Of a DNA stretch of 17,948 nucleotides, positions 8,255 to 16,998 are shown in pieces; the first letter of the stretch is position 1; each line of letters starts with the position of its first letter. The stretch covers positions 1-17,948 of the forward strand of contig NZ_CABTZZ010000036.1 in assembly GCF_902489465.1 (NCBI RefSeq), given 5' to 3'. The notes under the pieces are model-generated. The model saw only the letters and a program-made list of their open reading frames with translations. It made no database searches and was not told the origin of the DNA. Source of the DNA: an uncultured Varibaculum sp. Lineage in GTDB: Bacteria; Actinomycetota; Actinomycetes; Actinomycetales; Actinomycetaceae. The translations under genes were made by a program, and so were the position numbers.

Positions 8255-9596
8255 TTGATTCCCCTTCGTTGGCTACCAGGTAATCTTCCCTGGTACTTGC
8301 CCGCACTACGGCACGCGGACTGGGAGGTAGTACTTGCCCAGGCAGAGGCGGCACCGGGTATCCGCCTTTGAAAGCGTCAAAGGGCTCGCTGGCTGCGGCT
8401 TCCTTTTGTGCTTGCTTTTCCAGGGCTTTGCGATCGGCCTTGCCCCCGGTTATCCAAATAATGATAAGGGCAACTATAAAGACTGCCGCAATCGCCATCA
8501 TCCTTTGCGAAATACTGCCAATTCCGTATACGGTAACTACCCGCATCACGACCACCACTACCATCCAGGCGATCGATACCGGCAGCAAAATCTTCCAACC
8601 GAGCATCATTAACTGGTCATAGCGAACCCGCAGCAAGGTGCCACGTACCCAAATCATGAACCACATGACCGCCCAAACTTTGATTCCAAACCACAGGAAT
8701 GGCCAAAGTCCGCTGTTGAGCGCGCCCCCGAGAATCGCATCCCCACCGGGGAAACGCCAACCACCCAGGAACAGCGTCACGCAGATCCCCGATACGTTAA
8801 ACATGTTGATGTATTCCGCCAGGTAGAACCAGGCGAACTTCATCGAGGAGTACTCGGTCATATGCCCGGCTACGATCTCACCTTCACATTCAGGCAGGTC
8901 GAAAGGCAAACGGTTAACTTCGCCCATCATCGAAATCACGTAGATTACGAAAGCGGGGAAGAGGGCGACGCACCACCACATGGGGCTTTGCGCAGCCACA
9001 ATCTCCGAGGTTTTCATGGAACCGGAAACTACGAACACTGATACCAGAGACATTCCCATTGCCAGTTCGTAGCTGATCACCTGGGCGGCGGAGCGGGTCG
9101 CACCATAAAGCGGCAGGTGCCCGTTGGACGCCCAACCGCCGAGGATAATGCCGTAAACTCCTAATCCCGCAACGGCAAGCATATAAAGCACCGCCACATT
9201 AGAATCGGTCAGCTGCATAGGAGTCGAAAAACTCCCAAAATGCAGATCGGGGCCGAAAGGAATTACCGCGTAGATGCAGAAGGCACAGGCGGCGGTGATA
9301 ACCGGTGCCAGTAGATAAAGCACCTTGTCTACATTCCGTTTAAAGATATCCTCTTTAGTTAGTAGCTTGACGGCATCGGCTAGCGCCTGGAAAAGCCCCA
9401 GTGGACCGTGAACATTCGGTCCTGGCCGGGTCTGAATCCGCCCCAGGCCGCGCCTTTCCACCCACAGGGCCATGATCACACTGATAATCAGCCATGCCAC
9501 GATGAATACCGCCTTGATTAAGGATATCCACCAGGTGTCATTACTGAAATCAGCGGCACCAGTACTACTTGCGCTTAGCAGGATTGTGGTATTCAC
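8247..9596 (-). CDS. nuoH: NADH-quinone oxidoreductase subunit H
   Basis: This membrane subunit forms the floor of the quinone chamber and links the peripheral and membrane arms. The 449-residue protein has about eight or nine helices. Conserved loops include QTRPGPNVHGPLGLFQALAD and KLLTKEDIF, and the quinone-chamber loop GEVNRLPFDLPECEGEIVAG followed by TEYSSMKFAWFYLAEY. The usual ETNR reads EVNR here, a mild change. A hydrophilic C-terminal tail (about 386-449) contains YPVPPLPGQ, a proline-rich signature that I associate with actinobacterial NuoH. The GTG start at 9596 overlaps the nuoG stop as GTGA, with GGAGGT upstream in nuoG. The gene ends in TAA inside the nuoI start region. Confidence 0.97.
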   Translation of the reverse strand: MNTTILLSASSTGAADFSNDTWWISLIKAVFIVAWLIISVIMALWVERRGLGRIQTRPGPNVHGPLGLFQALADAVKLLTKEDIFKRNVDKVLYLLAPVITAACAFCIYAVIPFGPDLHFGSFSTPMQLTDSNVAVLYMLAVAGLGVYGIILGGWASNGHLPLYGATRSAAQVISYELAMGMSLVSVFVVSGSMKTSEIVAAQSPMWWCVALFPAFVIYVISMMGEVNRLPFDLPECEGEIVAGHMTEYSSMKFAWFYLAEYINMFNVSGICVTLFLGGWRFPGGDAILGGALNSGLWPFLWFGIKVWAVMWFMIWVRGTLLRVRYDQLMMLGWKILLPVSIAWMVVVVVMRVVTVYGIGSISQRMMAIAAVFIVALIIIWITGGKADRKALEKQAQKEAAASEPFDAFKGGYPVPPLPGQVLPPSPRAVVRASTREDYLVANEGESNE

Positions 9597-12196
9597 TGCT
9601 GCACCTCCGCATTGGGCTCTAACTGGACTAAGGCGCCACTGGTGACGCCCAAAGATTCATACACGTGTGAGCCGGCTGAGCATTCGGGCACCCACACCAC
9701 ACGCTGTGGCATTTTGGTTAGTACCACGGGTAGCTGGATTTGTCCCCTGTCCGTTCTCAGGCTGATAGCGCCGCCATCTTGGATACCAAACTCTTGCGCA
9801 GTTTCCGGGCTGATACGCGCAAACGAAGCACGCCCAGCCGCTTGCATATCGGTGGCTCCCACCTGCAAAAGACCTTCATCAATCTGAGTCTTATGGCAAG
9901 TGATCACCACTTGCTTATTGGGGGGAGTTATCAACTCAGCAGGGGTGGCACCTTCGAACGCTACCCGTTTGCCATCCCAGTCCATAAGCTCATTAGCTTC
10001 CGCGTAAAGGGACTTCAGGGAATCGATCCCCAATTCCACCCCCATCACTTGGGCTAGCTTGTTTAATACTTCCCAGTCCGGCATGTCTTGGGAAACCAAG
10101 GCTTGTCCAAAGGGACGTAAGCGCCCTTCCCAGTTAATAAAGGTACCGGGTTTCTCCGAAACTGGCGCCACCGGGAAGACTACGTCCGCTGCTTGGGCGG
10201 CCGGCGTGAGATTAACTTCCAGGGAAACTACGAACGAGGCCGCAGCTAAGGCTTTCTGCGCTAAGTTTTGATCTGGCAGGTCGCGCAAGTCTAGACCACC
10301 GAGCACCAGAGCAGACAGTTCCCCAGAGCAGGCGCCCTCTAGAATCTTCTGCGTGTCACGTCCAGGCGTATCTGGCAGTTGCGCATTCCAAGCAGCCGCT
10401 AGATCACTGCGGGCTTCTGCATCCCGTGCATCGCGTCCAAAGGGCAACAAGCCGGGTAAAGTGCCGGCTTCTACTCCCCCACGTTCGCCGCTGCGGCGCG
10501 GAATCCAAGCTAGCCGCGCTCCACTGCGAGCAGCCAAATTATTAACTGCTGCTAGTAAGCCCGGAACGGTACCAGCACGTTCGCCAACTACGATTACTGC
10601 GTCTTCGCCTTGCAGGCCGGCAAAAACTGTACCAAAGTCTCCTTCGGCCTCAGCTTTTACATTGGCTACTACTTCCGGCTCAGTTCCGGGAGCTGCAAAC
10701 AGTACTGTGGCGCCAGTCTTTACCGAGGAGGGAGAGGCGAAAGGTGCCACTGTGGCTACCTTTACGCTTCCGGAGCGTACCCCTTTACGTAACCGCAGGA
10801 ATACGGAACCGCATTCGTCCTCAGGTTCGAAACCAACCAATAGCACTTGACCGGCTTTTTCCAGGTCAGAGTAGGTTACTGGCATTCCTGCACCCGCAAA
10901 ATAGGCGCCTAAGAAAGATTCTTCTTCCCGGCCAGCCGCGCGGGTGCGCTGATCAATATCGTTAGTTCCACAAACAACGCGAGCAAACTTGGACCAGGTG
11001 TAGGCGTCCTCAAAAGTTAGCCTGCCACCGGGCAGGAAACCAACTTTGCCTTTCCCGGCTGCTGCCAGTCCCTTCGCAGCACGATCAAAAGCATCCGACC
11101 AAGAGGTGGGAACCAGTTTGCCGTCCTCGCGCACCAGTGGAGTTTTAATCCGGGAAGGTTGGAATTGCCACTGGTAACCAAAGCGATCTTTATCGGTGAT
11201 CCACTCTTCGTTTACTTCCAGATCCTTTTGCGCTAGCCGTCGGGTGATAGTTCCGCGACGAATATCGGTGCGCAAAGCAGAACCAGAAGCGTCCTGCTCG
11301 GTGACTCCCCGGGTGGAAACCAAATCGAAAGGCCGCGCCCGGAAGCGATAACGCTTTGAGGTCAGTGCCCCTACCGGACAGATCTGAATGATATTGCCCG
11401 AGAAGTAAGAGCTAAACAGTCTACCTGCCTGGTCTTTCTCGTCCACGCCGGCGCCAATGGCAGCCGGGGAGGAAAGCGGAGCAGGTTTACCGTGAGAATC
11501 CGAAAGCGCTTCAGCGCCAGGGTCTAGACGCAAATGCGAATCTGCACCCTCAGAATGGGAAATCCCCAAGATTTCCTGGTCAAAGGCACCTATGTTTTCA
11601 CCCATGAAATCATGATCGTCACGAGGCGAGGAACCGCCCCCGCGTCCTTGCAAGGCGATGAAAGAGTCACCTGCAATCTGGTTAGCGAACCGTACACAAC
11701 GCTGACATAGTACGCAGCGTTCCCGGTCAATCAGAATTTGGCTAGTTAGCTCTACCGGTTTTGGCCACAGTCGCTTTTCATCACTGAAGCGGGTATGCAA
11801 AGTGCCATGCGACATGGCTTGATTTTGCAGTGGGCATTCCCCGCCCTTATCGCAAATCGGGCAATCCAAGGGGTGGTTAATCAACAGGAATTCGGTAATC
11901 CCGTGTTCGGCTTTCTCCGCTACTTCCGAAGTCGCGGCAGTTTTTATCTCCATCCCGGCCATCGCGGTCATAGTGCAGGCTGGCTGGGGCTTGGGCATAG
12001 GGCGAACCACCCCATCACGTCCCGGCATCGCCACCTCTACCAGGCACTGCCGGCAGGCTCCTGCCGGATCTAGTAGCGGATGGTCACAGAACCGCGGAAT
12101 ATGAATTCCTAGTTTTTCGGCTGCGCGAATTAGCAGTGTACCTTTAGCGACCTCAATGTCCTGGCCGTCAATATTGATTTGGACTTGCTCACTCAC
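9593..12196 (-). CDS. nuoG: NADH-quinone oxidoreductase subunit G, lacking the N7 cluster cysteines
   Basis: This is the large Fe-S subunit of the NADH-dehydrogenase arm. Of its 867 residues, the N-terminus is a 2Fe-2S ferredoxin domain (N1b ligands C37, C48, C51, C74). The His-Cys cluster N5 follows (H108, C112, C115, C121), then N4 (C161, C164, C167, C273). The rest is a molybdopterin-oxidoreductase-like fold that is not catalytic in complex I. The place for N7, CxxCxxxCx27C in E. coli, reads T299, D302, S306 and T334 with spacing preserved, so N7 cannot form in the usual way. Between the third N4 cysteine and the YFSGN segment there are about 94 residues (168-263), against roughly 30 in E. 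coli; the extra part is rich in Gly, Ser and Asp. The GTG start at 12196 overlaps nuoF as GTGA and follows AAAGGAGG. The rest of the protein is intact. Confidence 0.96.
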   Translation of the reverse strand: MSEQVQINIDGQDIEVAKGTLLIRAAEKLGIHIPRFCDHPLLDPAGACRQCLVEVAMPGRDGVVRPMPKPQPACTMTAMAGMEIKTAATSEVAEKAEHGITEFLLINHPLDCPICDKGGECPLQNQAMSHGTLHTRFSDEKRLWPKPVELTSQILIDRERCVLCQRCVRFANQIAGDSFIALQGRGGGSSPRDDHDFMGENIGAFDQEILGISHSEGADSHLRLDPGAEALSDSHGKPAPLSSPAAIGAGVDEKDQAGRLFSSYFSGNIIQICPVGALTSKRYRFRARPFDLVSTRGVTEQDASGSALRTDIRRGTITRRLAQKDLEVNEEWITDKDRFGYQWQFQPSRIKTPLVREDGKLVPTSWSDAFDRAAKGLAAAGKGKVGFLPGGRLTFEDAYTWSKFARVVCGTNDIDQRTRAAGREEESFLGAYFAGAGMPVTYSDLEKAGQVLLVGFEPEDECGSVFLRLRKGVRSGSVKVATVAPFASPSSVKTGATVLFAAPGTEPEVVANVKAEAEGDFGTVFAGLQGEDAVIVVGERAGTVPGLLAAVNNLAARSGARLAWIPRRSGERGGVEAGTLPGLLPFGRDARDAEARSDLAAAWNAQLPDTPGRDTQKILEGACSGELSALVLGGLDLRDLPDQNLAQKALAAASFVVSLEVNLTPAAQAADVVFPVAPVSEKPGTFINWEGRLRPFGQALVSQDMPDWEVLNKLAQVMGVELGIDSLKSLYAEANELMDWDGKRVAFEGATPAELITPPNKQVVITCHKTQIDEGLLQVGATDMQAAGRASFARISPETAQEFGIQDGGAISLRTDRGQIQLPVVLTKMPQRVVWVPECSAGSHVYESLGVTSGALVQLEPNAEVQQ

Positions 12197-13506
12197 AGGG
12201 CGCCTCCTTTATTAAAAACCTCCGAGGCAGCGGGCGGGAATGCCTCCCACCAGGGAGTCGTATATCCGGCCTCGAACTCTTCGCGGAATTTATCGATTCC
12301 GCTACGCACCGGGGTAGCCGCTGCATCACCGAGGGCGCAGAAGCTGCGTCCGGCGATATTGCCGGCAATATCGTAAAGCAGGTCTACATCGCCCTCTTGA
12401 CCTTTGCCGGCCTCTAAGCGGTGCATTATCTGTTTCATCCAATAGGTACCCTCACGGCACGGGGTGCATTTACCGCAGGATTCATGCTGGTAGAAATCAG
12501 TCCAACGGCTAATCACCCGTACTACGGAAGTAGTGTCATCAAAGACCTGCAGGGCGCGGGTTGCCAGCATCGATCCCGAGGCGGCCACGTCCTCGTAAGT
12601 TAAGGGAACATCTAAGTCATCGGGAGTAAATAGTGGAGTCGAGGATCCACCCGGGGTATAGAACTTTAAGGCGTGCCCCTCGCGAATCCCGCCGGAGTAT
12701 TCCAGCAGCTCGCGCATGGTAATCCCAAACGGTGCCTCATATAGACCCGGATGTTTAATGTGACCAGACAGGTTAAACATGCCGTAACCGAGGGATTTAT
12801 CTTGCCCCATTGAGGCGTACCATTCCGCCGAATTACGGAACACCGTGGATACTTGGGCAATGGTTTCGGCGTTGTTAATTACCGTAGGTCGAGCATAGAG
12901 CCCCTTGACTGCCGGGAAGGGCGGTTTCAAACGGGGGTGACCCCGCTTGCCCTCTAGAGAATCCAGCAGTGCGGTTTCTTCTCCGCAGATATAGGCGCCG
13001 GCACCGGCGTGGGCAATCAACTTCAGATCACCCAATAATCCGGCATCTTCGGCCTCCTTAATGGCCACTAGCAGACGGTTATAGGCGTGAACGACTTCGC
13101 CACGGATATAGATAAAAGCGTGATCGCAACCGATAGCCAAGCAGGTGATCGCCACCCCTTCGATAACCGCGTGCGGGTTAGCCAAAATCATCGGGATATC
13201 TTTGCAGGTACCCGGCTCTGATTCGTCACAGTTAACGGTCAGGTAACGCGGACCGCCGTCATCAGGCGGCAGGAACGACCATTTCAGACCAGTACCGAAA
13301 CCGGCACCACCACGTCCGCGCACGCCGGCTTGCTTGACTGCATCCAGAATTTGCGCCGGTTCCATTTGCTTGGCTTTTTCCAGGCCGGCGTAACCGCCAG
13401 TTTTCTGGTAGGCCTGCAGCGTCCAGCTCTCCGGCTCCCGATACTGTTTAGTGATAATCGGGGTCAGCGGAACCCGGCGGATCTCAGACTTTCCGTTTTC
13501 GCTCAC
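12193..13506 (-). CDS. nuoF: NADH-quinone oxidoreductase subunit F, FMN and NADH binding
   Basis: This subunit binds NADH and FMN and holds [4Fe-4S] cluster N3, and it is where electrons enter the complex. The 437-residue protein shows the glycine-rich GRGGAGF at 64-70, the FMN/NADH-site segment GAGAYICGEETALLDSLEG at 168-186, and the N3 ligands C344, C347, C350 (ESCGKCTPCREGT) and C390 (SFCALGDAA). The GTG start at 13506 overlaps the nuoE stop as GTGA. AAGGAGG lies seven bases upstream, which supports this start over later ones. The stop overlaps the nuoG GTG. Length and ligands are normal. Confidence 0.98.
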   Translation of the reverse strand: MSENGKSEIRRVPLTPIITKQYREPESWTLQAYQKTGGYAGLEKAKQMEPAQILDAVKQAGVRGRGGAGFGTGLKWSFLPPDDGGPRYLTVNCDESEPGTCKDIPMILANPHAVIEGVAITCLAIGCDHAFIYIRGEVVHAYNRLLVAIKEAEDAGLLGDLKLIAHAGAGAYICGEETALLDSLEGKRGHPRLKPPFPAVKGLYARPTVINNAETIAQVSTVFRNSAEWYASMGQDKSLGYGMFNLSGHIKHPGLYEAPFGITMRELLEYSGGIREGHALKFYTPGGSSTPLFTPDDLDVPLTYEDVAASGSMLATRALQVFDDTTSVVRVISRWTDFYQHESCGKCTPCREGTYWMKQIMHRLEAGKGQEGDVDLLYDIAGNIAGRSFCALGDAAATPVRSGIDKFREEFEAGYTTPWWEAFPPAASEVFNKGGAL

Positions 13507-14297
13507 TTGTCCGCCTCCTTATGATCAGCAGAGGAATGCTCCTTGCCGACCGGATCTTTTCCGGCCTCATTAGCAGCTGCACCCGAAGATGTATCCCCAG
13601 CCTGTGCGACTTCAGGTTCTCCAAACTGACCGAGGTCAGGGGCTTGCATACCTTGTTCTTCGGCTACTTTTAGTCCCCACAAACTGGCGGGACCGGCAGC
13701 CACGCCCTGATTTGCAGTCTCGGGATTAGGGAATCCGGCCAAAATCCGGCTGGCTTCTTTGAAAGTAGGAGCCACCTCGGATCCTCGCGTGGGATGCACC
13801 GGTTTTCCAGCTTTAATATCGCGCACCAATTGCACCGCTGATTCGGGAGTCTGATTATCGAAGAACTCCCAGTTAACCATAACTACCGGCGCATAGTCGC
13901 AGCCAGCATTGCATTCGAGTGCCTCGAGAGTAATCTTGCCGTCAGCGGTAGTCTCATCATTTCCGACCTCTAGTTCTTTTTCTAAAGTCTCCATGATGTT
14001 ATCCCCTCCGAGGACGGCGCAGAGGGCGTTAGTGCATACCCCCACGGTATATTCGCCGTTAGGGTGCCGTTTGAACTGGGTATAGAAGGTGGCAACCGCG
14101 CTGACTTCCGCCCGTTGGCAGTTAAGAATATCGGCGATTAGCCCGATGCCGTTGGCGGTGACGTATCCGTCAATGCTCTGCACTAGGTGCAGCAACGGAA
14201 TCATAGCGCTGCGTTCGTGCCCCTGTGGATAGCGAGCAATAATTTCCGCTGCTTCTGCACGGAACTTTTGCTCGACCTCAAAATCGTAAAAACTCAT
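13503..14297 (-). CDS. nuoE: NADH-quinone oxidoreductase subunit E, thioredoxin-like [2Fe-2S]
   Basis: This small Fe-S subunit of the NADH-dehydrogenase arm carries cluster N1a. Of its 264 residues, about 1-165 form the helical-bundle plus thioredoxin-like domain with ligands C88 and C93 (VCTNALC) and C129 and C133 (ECNAGC). Residues from about 190 form a hydrophilic tail rich in Ala, Gly, Glu and Lys. Extended NuoE tails are common in actinobacteria, so I do not treat it as unusual. The ATG at 14297 overlaps the nuoD stop by one base (TAATG), with GGGAGGTG about ten bases upstream. It couples by GTGA to nuoF, its direct partner in the NADH module. Confidence 0.96.
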   Translation of the reverse strand: MSFYDFEVEQKFRAEAAEIIARYPQGHERSAMIPLLHLVQSIDGYVTANGIGLIADILNCQRAEVSAVATFYTQFKRHPNGEYTVGVCTNALCAVLGGDNIMETLEKELEVGNDETTADGKITLEALECNAGCDYAPVVMVNWEFFDNQTPESAVQLVRDIKAGKPVHPTRGSEVAPTFKEASRILAGFPNPETANQGVAAGPASLWGLKVAEEQGMQAPDLGQFGEPEVAQAGDTSSGAAANEAGKDPVGKEHSSADHKEADK

Positions 14298-15667
14298 TAG
14301 CGATCGACACCTCCCAGGACGGGATCCACACTGGCGAGCGCCACAATCAAGTCAGAGATCGTACCGCCTTGTGCCATCAAGGATAAGGACTGCAGGTTAG
14401 CAAAGCTGGGGTCACGGAAGTGCGCCCGATAGGGACGAGTGCCCCCATCCGAGACCACGTGTACCCCCATTACGCCTTTAGCGTGTTCCACCAGCTGCGT
14501 GGCCTGGCCAACCGGTGCTCTAAAGCCTTCGGTCACCAACTTGAAATGTTGAATCAGGGACTCCATGGAGTTACCCATGATCTCTTTGATGTGTTCGGGA
14601 GAGTTACCTTGGCCATCGGTACCTACGCTCAGCTGTGCGGGCCATTTGATTTGCGGATCGGAAATCATGACCGGTTCGCCCTCGGTTTCATCAAGGCGAT
14701 CCAGTACCTGGTAGATAATCTTCAAGGATTCATAACATTCGTCGAAGCGAACCACAGTCCGGTTATAGGCATCGGACTGGTTAGCTACGGGAACATCGAA
14801 CTCGAAGTTTTCGTATCCACAATAGGGCTGCATCTTCCGCATATCCAGGGGATATCCGGCTGCCCTCACGGAAGGACCGGTCATAGACATCGCCATATGC
14901 CCCGATAAAGGCAAAACAGCTACATCGCAAAAACGAGCCTTAAAGATCGGGTTCTGCAAAGTCAGATCCTGCAGCTCGTTGATATCACGGCGGGTCTTGG
15001 GGAGCAGATCACGAATATAATCGGTGCACCCAGGCGGCAAATCTTGTGCCACCCCACCGGGACGGATATAGGCGTGGTTCATACGCAAACCGGTGATCTG
15101 TTCGAAGATCCGCAGGATTTCTTCGCGTCCTCTGAACCCGATGGTCATCATGGTGGTGGCGCCCAGCTCATTACCGCCGGTAGCAATGGCCACTATATGT
15201 GAGGCAATCCGGTTTAACTCCATCATCAGGATGCGGATTAGGTTTGCCCGCTCCGGGATTTCTGCGGTTTTCTTTAGAAGTTTTTCTACTGCCAGGCAGT
15301 AGGCGACTTCCTGGAAGAATGGGGCTACATAATCCATCCGGGTGCAGTAGGTTACGCCCTGCGTCCAGGTGCGGTATTCCATGTTCTTTTCGATACCGGT
15401 ATGCAAGTATCCGGTTCCCACCCGTACATCGCGAACGTATTCTCCATCGAGTTCCGCAATCAGGCGCAACACCCCGTGGGTCGAGGGGTGAACCGGGCCG
15501 ATATTCATCACCACCCGCTCATTGGCGAGTTTTTCGACTTCGGAGGCCATTTCTTCCCAGTCTCCGCCATGCAGATCGTATTGCGGAGTGTCCTCGGTTA
15601 CTAGACTGTCGAGGGCAGGACCGGCAGCTCGGAGCAGGGGGCTGTTCTTTTCGTCAGTGTATTTCAT
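14297..15667 (-). CDS. nuoD: NADH-quinone oxidoreductase subunit D (49 kDa homologue)
   Basis: This subunit forms most of the quinone-binding pocket next to cluster N2 and descends from the large subunit of NiFe hydrogenases. The 456-residue protein contains MNIGPVHPSTHGVLRL near 54-69. H64 and Y113 (in TRMDY) are 49 residues apart, the same spacing as His38 and Tyr87, the quinone-headgroup ligands of Thermus Nqo4. The C-terminus ends DPVLGGVDR, the family's usual end. The N-terminus has about 26 extra residues before the conserved core. The ATG at 15667 is directly next to the nuoC TAA, with GGAGGT eleven bases upstream. It is a separate gene from nuoC, unlike the fused nuoCD of enterobacteria. 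Confidence 0.98.
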   Translation of the reverse strand: MKYTDEKNSPLLRAAGPALDSLVTEDTPQYDLHGGDWEEMASEVEKLANERVVMNIGPVHPSTHGVLRLIAELDGEYVRDVRVGTGYLHTGIEKNMEYRTWTQGVTYCTRMDYVAPFFQEVAYCLAVEKLLKKTAEIPERANLIRILMMELNRIASHIVAIATGGNELGATTMMTIGFRGREEILRIFEQITGLRMNHAYIRPGGVAQDLPPGCTDYIRDLLPKTRRDINELQDLTLQNPIFKARFCDVAVLPLSGHMAMSMTGPSVRAAGYPLDMRKMQPYCGYENFEFDVPVANQSDAYNRTVVRFDECYESLKIIYQVLDRLDETEGEPVMISDPQIKWPAQLSVGTDGQGNSPEHIKEIMGNSMESLIQHFKLVTEGFRAPVGQATQLVEHAKGVMGVHVVSDGGTRPYRAHFRDPSFANLQSLSLMAQGGTISDLIVALASVDPVLGGVDR

Positions 15668-16420
15668 TTAGCTGTATGACCTCCGAGAATCGGCGGGCGG
15701 AACTGTCGCGCCCTTAAATTGCACCGGGATACCGCCTAACGGATAGTCTTTCCGCTGCGGATGTCCTACCCAGTCGTCGGGTAAAGCAGTTCTGGTCAGA
15801 CCGGGATGACCGGTAAAGATAATTCCCATCAGATCCCAGGTTTCTCGCTCCCACCAGTCATTTCCTGGGTAGGTAGCTACCACCGAGGGAATCCGAGGAT
15901 CAGATTCCGGGCAGGTAACTTCTATGCGCAGCTGGCGGTTGTGGGTTGCGGAAAAGAGCATATAGGCAGCGTGCAGCTCTTTCCCCGTGTCATGCGGATA
16001 GTGCACACCGTTGACCCCAAGGCACAGCTCGAAACGCAGATCTTGATCGTCGCGGAGCCATCTGGCGACTTGCGGCAGGTGCTCGCGGGCGATGAAAATA
16101 GTCAGTTCATCATTATCAACTACTACCCGCTCGATTACCTGCGCTATTTCCAGGTCAGACTGTTCGATAAGCTCTTCTAAAATATCCACAACTTCATCGA
16201 ACCAAGAGCCATAGGGACGTCCGCTTTCAGCCGGCATCTGGCGACGCAATTGCAATTCAGTGAAACCGGTGGTGTCACCGTCATCGTGTACCCCGAACAG
16301 ACCGTGGCGGGTACCCATATCTGAGCCGGCCGTAAAACCGCGCGGAGCGGTTACCTCGACCGCTACTGGCCCGTCCTCAACATCGGAATGGAGGACTACT
16401 GTCTTGTCGTCTTCGCTCAC
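15668..16420 (-). CDS. nuoC: NADH-quinone oxidoreductase subunit C (30 kDa homologue)
   Basis: This structural subunit of the connecting arm packs against NuoD. The 250-residue protein carries the family signature around 190-232: WERETWDLMGIIFTGHP, then the LTR and PDDWVGHPQRKDYPLGG segments. The first 65 or so residues are an acidic, poorly conserved N-terminal extension typical of actinobacterial NuoC. The GTG start at 16420 overlaps the nuoB stop as GTGA, with AAAGGA nine bases upstream. Its stop abuts the nuoD ATG with no spacer. It has no cofactor motifs, as expected. Confidence 0.96.
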   Translation of the reverse strand: MSEDDKTVVLHSDVEDGPVAVEVTAPRGFTAGSDMGTRHGLFGVHDDGDTTGFTELQLRRQMPAESGRPYGSWFDEVVDILEELIEQSDLEIAQVIERVVVDNDELTIFIAREHLPQVARWLRDDQDLRFELCLGVNGVHYPHDTGKELHAAYMLFSATHNRQLRIEVTCPESDPRIPSVVATYPGNDWWERETWDLMGIIFTGHPGLTRTALPDDWVGHPQRKDYPLGGIPVQFKGATVPPADSRRSYS

Positions 16421-16977
16421 GCCAACAGTCCTTTCATCTGGGAGGTAGGAGTCGCTTCCAAGGCCGCCTTTTCGGCTTTACGGGCGATCTCCAGCCGTTC
16501 TTTTTGAGTAATAGGAGTGCGGTAGTGGATCTGATCCCACAGCACCATAATCGCGTGGATTAGGGCTTCGGGACGCGGGGGGCATCCGGGCAGATAGACA
16601 TCAACGGGCACCACGTGGTCGCAGCCTTGCACTACCGCATAGTTGTTGAATACCCCGCCGGAGGAAGCACAGGCACCCATGGAAATAACCCATTTAGGCT
16701 CCGGCATGGCATCGTAACAGTTGCGGATAATCGGCGCCATCTTCCAGGAAACCCTGCCCGATACGATCATCAGATCAGCATGCCGCGGAGAGGCACGGAA
16801 AACTTCCATCCCGAAACGGGAAATATCAAAGCGCGGGGTGCCGGTGGCCATCATTTCGATAGCGCAGCAGGCCAGCCCCATAGTCACCGGCCAGACACTA
16901 GCTTTACGGTTAAGACCCATAAACTTGTCTAGGCTAGTGAGGGCGACTCCTGCCGGCAGCTCATTATCAAAAGACAT
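16417..16977 (-). CDS. nuoB: NADH-quinone oxidoreductase subunit B, cluster N2
   Basis: This subunit carries the terminal [4Fe-4S] cluster N2, which reduces the quinone. The 186-residue protein has the unusual tandem-cysteine ligand pair C37-C38 (GLACCAIEMM), plus C103 (SMGACASSGG) and C132 (YLPGCPPRPEALI). These are the full N2 ligand set, and the protein has normal length. The ATG at 16977 follows nuoA after 21 bases and has AGGAGGT five bases upstream. The stop is part of a GTGA overlap with nuoC. Confidence 0.98.
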   Translation of the reverse strand: MSFDNELPAGVALTSLDKFMGLNRKASVWPVTMGLACCAIEMMATGTPRFDISRFGMEVFRASPRHADLMIVSGRVSWKMAPIIRNCYDAMPEPKWVISMGACASSGGVFNNYAVVQGCDHVVPVDVYLPGCPPRPEALIHAIMVLWDQIHYRTPITQKERLEIARKAEKAALEATPTSQMKGLLA

Positions 16978-16982
16978 GCTGT

Positions 16983-16989
16983 ACCTCCT
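16983..16989 (-). promoter_or_regulatory. Ribosome-binding site of nuoB
   Basis: A full AGGAGGT lies five bases before the nuoB ATG in the 21-base gap after nuoA. A second, weaker purine run (AGAGAGGT) lies just upstream of it. The longest spacer between adjacent nuo genes is therefore filled by initiation signals. Confidence 0.85.
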
Positions 16990-16998
16990 GTACCTCTC

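Noticed and set aside
11415..11665. NuoG insertion as a frameshift or mobile-element scar
   Set aside because: The frame stays open and conserved NuoG sequence resumes on both sides. There are no terminal repeats or target duplications, so it is an in-frame protein insertion.
15199..15717. Open frame of 172 codons on the plus strand across nuoD and the end of nuoC
   Set aside because: It is antisense to conserved nuoD sequence and its translation is Arg/Pro/Ser-rich with no recognisable domain. It is explained by the codon bias of nuoD.
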